Source of the DNA: Cupriavidus sp. IDO
GTDB taxonomy: Bacteria; Pseudomonadota; Gammaproteobacteria; Burkholderiales; Burkholderiaceae
DNA: 64,000 nucleotides
Direction: 5' to 3'
NCBI RefSeq assembly: GCF_000812465.1
Contig: NZ_JWMA01000033.1
Span: 62,001 to 126,000 of the forward strand
The position numbers were made by a program, and so were the translations under genes. Positions 61,652 through 64,000 of this stretch are shown one piece after another. Below the pieces are notes generated by a model that was not told where the DNA came from, searched no databases, and was given only the letters and a program-made list of their open reading frames with translations. Positions within the stretch are counted from its first letter, which is position 1, and each line of letters begins with the position of its first letter.

Positions 61652-61797
61652 TCAGACTGCGTGGCGTGCCCAAAATTCCGCAGGCGGGAGGATGGGGTAC
61701 TGGCGGCCGGCAGCCCCTTGTCGCCGGTTATTAGGTAGTCGACCTTCGGCGCCAACAACGTGACAAGCCCTAGCCTGGTGAGCGGGGTCTCGCAGGA
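61652..61797 (-). pseudogene. Remnant of a PIN-domain toxin gene
   Basis: The minus strand reads LGLVTLLAPKVDYLITGDK in one frame. After a one-base shift it reads QYPILPPAEFWARHA and a stop at 61,652-61,654. Together these match the C-terminal end of PIN-family toxins of type II toxin-antitoxin systems, which typically read ADYLVTGDKDLL then YPILTPAEFL. The first two-thirds of the gene and any antitoxin are missing or unrecognisable, so it should be inactive. Confidence 0.6.
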
Positions 61798-61904
61798 GCC
61801 GACGGTCAATCCGACTTGGGCGAAGCCCGCATTGGCTGTGGCCTGAGAAGGACTGTTGACACTATATCCAAGGATCCAAAGTTTGCCCGTCATTCGGATT
61901 CGCC

Positions 61905-63812
61905 ATGCTCTCGTTGTTCTTGCGCAAAAAAATGCCGCCGGACACCGGCATTCCCTCCTCAGTCATGATGGAGCTTCCTAAAGGCCTGACTAGGCCGGAA
62001 TCGGCTGCATCCCTGCTGGCAACACCGCGCCGACAGAAGTTGCTGGAGCACATTTGGCAGCGCACTTCCGTCTCCCGCAACCAGTTCGCCGCGTTGTACC
62101 TCGCGCCGTTGGAACGCTACGCCGAACTGGTTCAACAGTTTCCGGCCTCGGAAAGCCACCACCATGCCTACCCCGGCGGCATGTTGGATCACGGACTGGA
62201 AACCGTCGCCTACGCGCTGAAGTTGCGACAAGCCCATCTCCTTCCGGCTGGCTCGACGCCGGAAGCTCAAGCTGCCCAAGCGGAAGCCTGGACCGCGGGC
62301 ACGGCCTACGCGGCACTGCTGCACGATGTCGGCAAGGTCGCTGTGGATCTGCAGGTCGAGTATGGCGACGGCACTGTCTGGCATCCCTGGCATGGCCCAC
62401 TTCGACTGCCATACCGCTTCCGTTACCCCAAGAATCGCGAGTACCGGCTTCACGGCGCAGCAACGGGGCTGCTGTACGCTCGCCTGCTCGATACGGACAT
62501 TCTCGACTGGCTGAGTGGGTATGCTAACTTGTGGTCCGCCTTGCTTTATGTCCTGGCGGGTCAGAACGAGCACTCCGGCATGCTAGGCGAGCTGGTGATT
62601 CAGGCCGATCGGGCCTCGGTCGCCCAAGAGCTCGGCGGTGATCCGAGCAAGGCGCTAGCTGTGCCCCGCAACGCGTTGCAGCGCAAGCTGCTGGAGGGCC
62701 TGCGTTACCTGCTCAAGGAGGAGTTCAAGTTGAACCAGCCTCAGGCTTCCGATGGCTGGTTGACTCAGGATGCGCTCTGGTTAGTGAGCAAGACCGTTTC
62801 CGACAGGCTGCGCGCACACCTGCTGTCGCAGGGCATCGACGGCATTCCCTCCAGCAACACGGCCGTGTTCAACGTGCTGCAGGATCACGGCATCGCCTTA
62901 CCCACTCCGGACGGCAAGGCGATTTGGAAAGGTACCGTGACAAGCGATGTCGGTTGGTCCCATACCTTCACGCTTCTGCGCCTCGCACCCTCGCTGATCT
63001 GGGAAGGAGATGAGCGGCCCCCATCGTTCACCGGTACGGTGACGGTGGTGCAGGAAGAGGGAGAGGCAACGATTCTCGCATCCCTGCCAATCGCTGCGAG
63101 TTCGTCCGCATCTGGGCCTTCGTCCGCCGGCCAGCCAACGGGCGATAGCGTCGAAGCCTTGGCGGATCTGCTTGTCCCTCCCGGCGCGTCGTCGGCCGCT
63201 TCCTCATCAGCCATCGCATTCCGTCCCCCAGTGCTGGACGACCCGGCTATCGAGTCGGGAGAGGCGCGGGCGCCAACCGGCTCGGTGTCGCAGGCGCCCG
63301 CGTTGACTTCGGGGCAGGAGGAAACGCCGTCAGGCGAGCATTTTGTTACTTGGCTGCGCCGGCACATCGAAGCACGCACGCTTATCATCAATGACGCCAG
63401 GGCATTGGTGCATACGGTCGCCGATACCGTCTATCTGGTCAGTCCCGGTGTGTTCCAGCGCTATGCCCAGGAACATCCCAAGACTGCTATCCTTGCCAAG
63501 CAAGACCAAGTGGCAGATTGGCAATGGGTGCAGAAACGGTTCGAGAAGCTGCAACTGCACCGCAAGCAGCAGGCCGGCCTGAACATCTGGACTTGCACAG
63601 TGAAGGGGCCGCGGAAGTCGCGGAGAGTTCATGGCTACCTGTTGGAAGACCCGCAAGTCCTGTTCTCCGATGCCCCGCCAAACAACCCCTACCTGTCGCT
63701 GTCCACCGGTTCTGGGTCGGAGTTACCGCGTCCGGCCTCAGCTCAGACGGCAACGCATGCGCAGAGGGCACTACCCATGGGACTGAAGGAGGGCTGCGAT
63801 CGGGCAACTTAA
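61905..63812 (+). CDS. MobH-family relaxase TraI (PFGI-1 class, TIGR03760)
   Basis: 635 residues, the full family length. The TraI_2 domain covers the first ~330 residues, with His85-87 (SESHHHAYPGGMLDHGLE), His96, and the HD pair His140-Asp141 (AALLHDVGKVAVDL). These are the metal ligands of MobH relaxases. A variable Ser/Ala-rich linker (about 385-470) leads to the C-terminal DNA-binding domain (FVTWLRRHIEARTLIINDAR and WVQKRFEKLQL). It nicks oriT and leads the strand to TraD. Its oriT was not found in the window. Confidence 0.92.
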   Translation: MLSLFLRKKMPPDTGIPSSVMMELPKGLTRPESAASLLATPRRQKLLEHIWQRTSVSRNQFAALYLAPLERYAELVQQFPASESHHHAYPGGMLDHGLETVAYALKLRQAHLLPAGSTPEAQAAQAEAWTAGTAYAALLHDVGKVAVDLQVEYGDGTVWHPWHGPLRLPYRFRYPKNREYRLHGAATGLLYARLLDTDILDWLSGYANLWSALLYVLAGQNEHSGMLGELVIQADRASVAQELGGDPSKALAVPRNALQRKLLEGLRYLLKEEFKLNQPQASDGWLTQDALWLVSKTVSDRLRAHLLSQGIDGIPSSNTAVFNVLQDHGIALPTPDGKAIWKGTVTSDVGWSHTFTLLRLAPSLIWEGDERPPSFTGTVTVVQEEGEATILASLPIAASSSASGPSSAGQPTGDSVEALADLLVPPGASSAASSSAIAFRPPVLDDPAIESGEARAPTGSVSQAPALTSGQEETPSGEHFVTWLRRHIEARTLIINDARALVHTVADTVYLVSPGVFQRYAQEHPKTAILAKQDQVADWQWVQKRFEKLQLHRKQQAGLNIWTCTVKGPRKSRRVHGYLLEDPQVLFSDAPPNNPYLSLSTGSGSELPRPASAQTATHAQRALPMGLKEGCDRAT

Positions 63813-64000
63813 CGCCAATCTTTGCCGGCGTTCCGTTTGACTTTGTTGCCGTGTGTGGCGAGTGCAGGTGCGACGACGTAGATGCCGCCGGGCTGTCGAT
63901 ATTGATTCCGGGTTGGCGGCCGTACGGGCTACGATCTTGCAGTAGCCTTGCGTGCCGTTGGCCTAGTAGCGGCCAAGGTCCTTGCCGGAATCAGGTGCTC
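63813..64000. other. End of window, no gene seen
   Basis: 188 bp after the relaxase stop. No frame, repeat or strong hairpin is convincing. In related elements the integrase gene lies further along in this direction. Confidence 0.3.

Noticed and set aside
1-64000. CRISPR arrays, rRNA operons, prophage
   Set aside because: No regularly spaced repeats, no rRNA-like sequence and no phage structural genes were noticed.

Overview
The window reads as the chromosome of a Burkholderiaceae betaproteobacterium, most likely Cupriavidus or close to Ralstonia. This rests on the waaC-waaA, tolC, rhodanese and pcm neighbourhood, the GC-rich codon use and the type of integrative element present. No 16S rRNA, tRNA or other taxonomic marker is in the window, so the genus is an inference.

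Bases 1 to about 19,000 are a surface-polysaccharide (O-antigen/EPS/LPS) region. A minus-strand run (1-6143) holds a truncated GT2 glycosyltransferase, a CapE-type UDP-GlcNAc 4,6-dehydratase/5-epimerase, a Wzx-like flippase, two adjacent DegT-family proteins (one lacking the PLP lysine) and a GNAT acetyltransferase. It is headed by an EPS-associated MarR regulator (6228-6599). A second minus-strand run (7240 to about 10,850) has two GT4 glycosyltransferases around a polyprenyl-phosphate sugar transferase, followed by the remnant of a flippase. The plus-strand operon 11,073-14,834 makes phosphomannomutase/phosphoglucomutase, heptosyltransferase I (WaaC) and Kdo transferase (WaaA). Another GT4, an intact flippase and an O-antigen ligase-like protein follow on the minus strand.

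Bases 19,300-33,750 are ordinary chromosome: a META/DUF4377 lipoprotein, a TonB-dependent receptor, TolC, a rhodanese, Pcm, an RND pump with its membrane-fusion protein and TetR regulator, a YkgJ protein, a DUF1439 lipoprotein, UppP and TrmB. TolC, the fusion protein and the RND permease could form one tripartite pump, but they are in separate transcription units.

Bases of about 34,000-64,000 are the backbone of an integrative and conjugative element of the PFGI-1/ICEclc/TOL (MPF-G) class. They run from ParB, DUF2857, PFL_4669 and DUF3158 through the type IV secretion genes (PilL-like, PFL_4693, transglycosylase, PFL_4695, TraD, PFL_4697, RAQPRD, TIGR03758, PFL_4702, TIGR03750, PFL_4703, 4704, 4705, lipoprotein, TraC ATPase, DsbA-like, RadC, PFL_4709, 4710, 4711, TraG) to a DUF3742 protein and the MobH/TraI relaxase. 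The transfer apparatus looks intact. The maintenance module looks eroded: ParA and DnaB are absent from the left end, ssb is cut to a stub and topB is missing. No integrase, att site or tRNA is visible, so the right end lies outside the window.

The main oddities are a DegT homologue with Arg in place of the PLP lysine beside a normal paralogue, a terminator-like hairpin touching the trmB start, a 27-bp palindrome and a hairpin-rich non-coding stretch in the element, a 28-bp tandem duplication at the end of the TetR gene, and remnants of a flippase, an ssb, a possible recombinase and a PIN-domain toxin.
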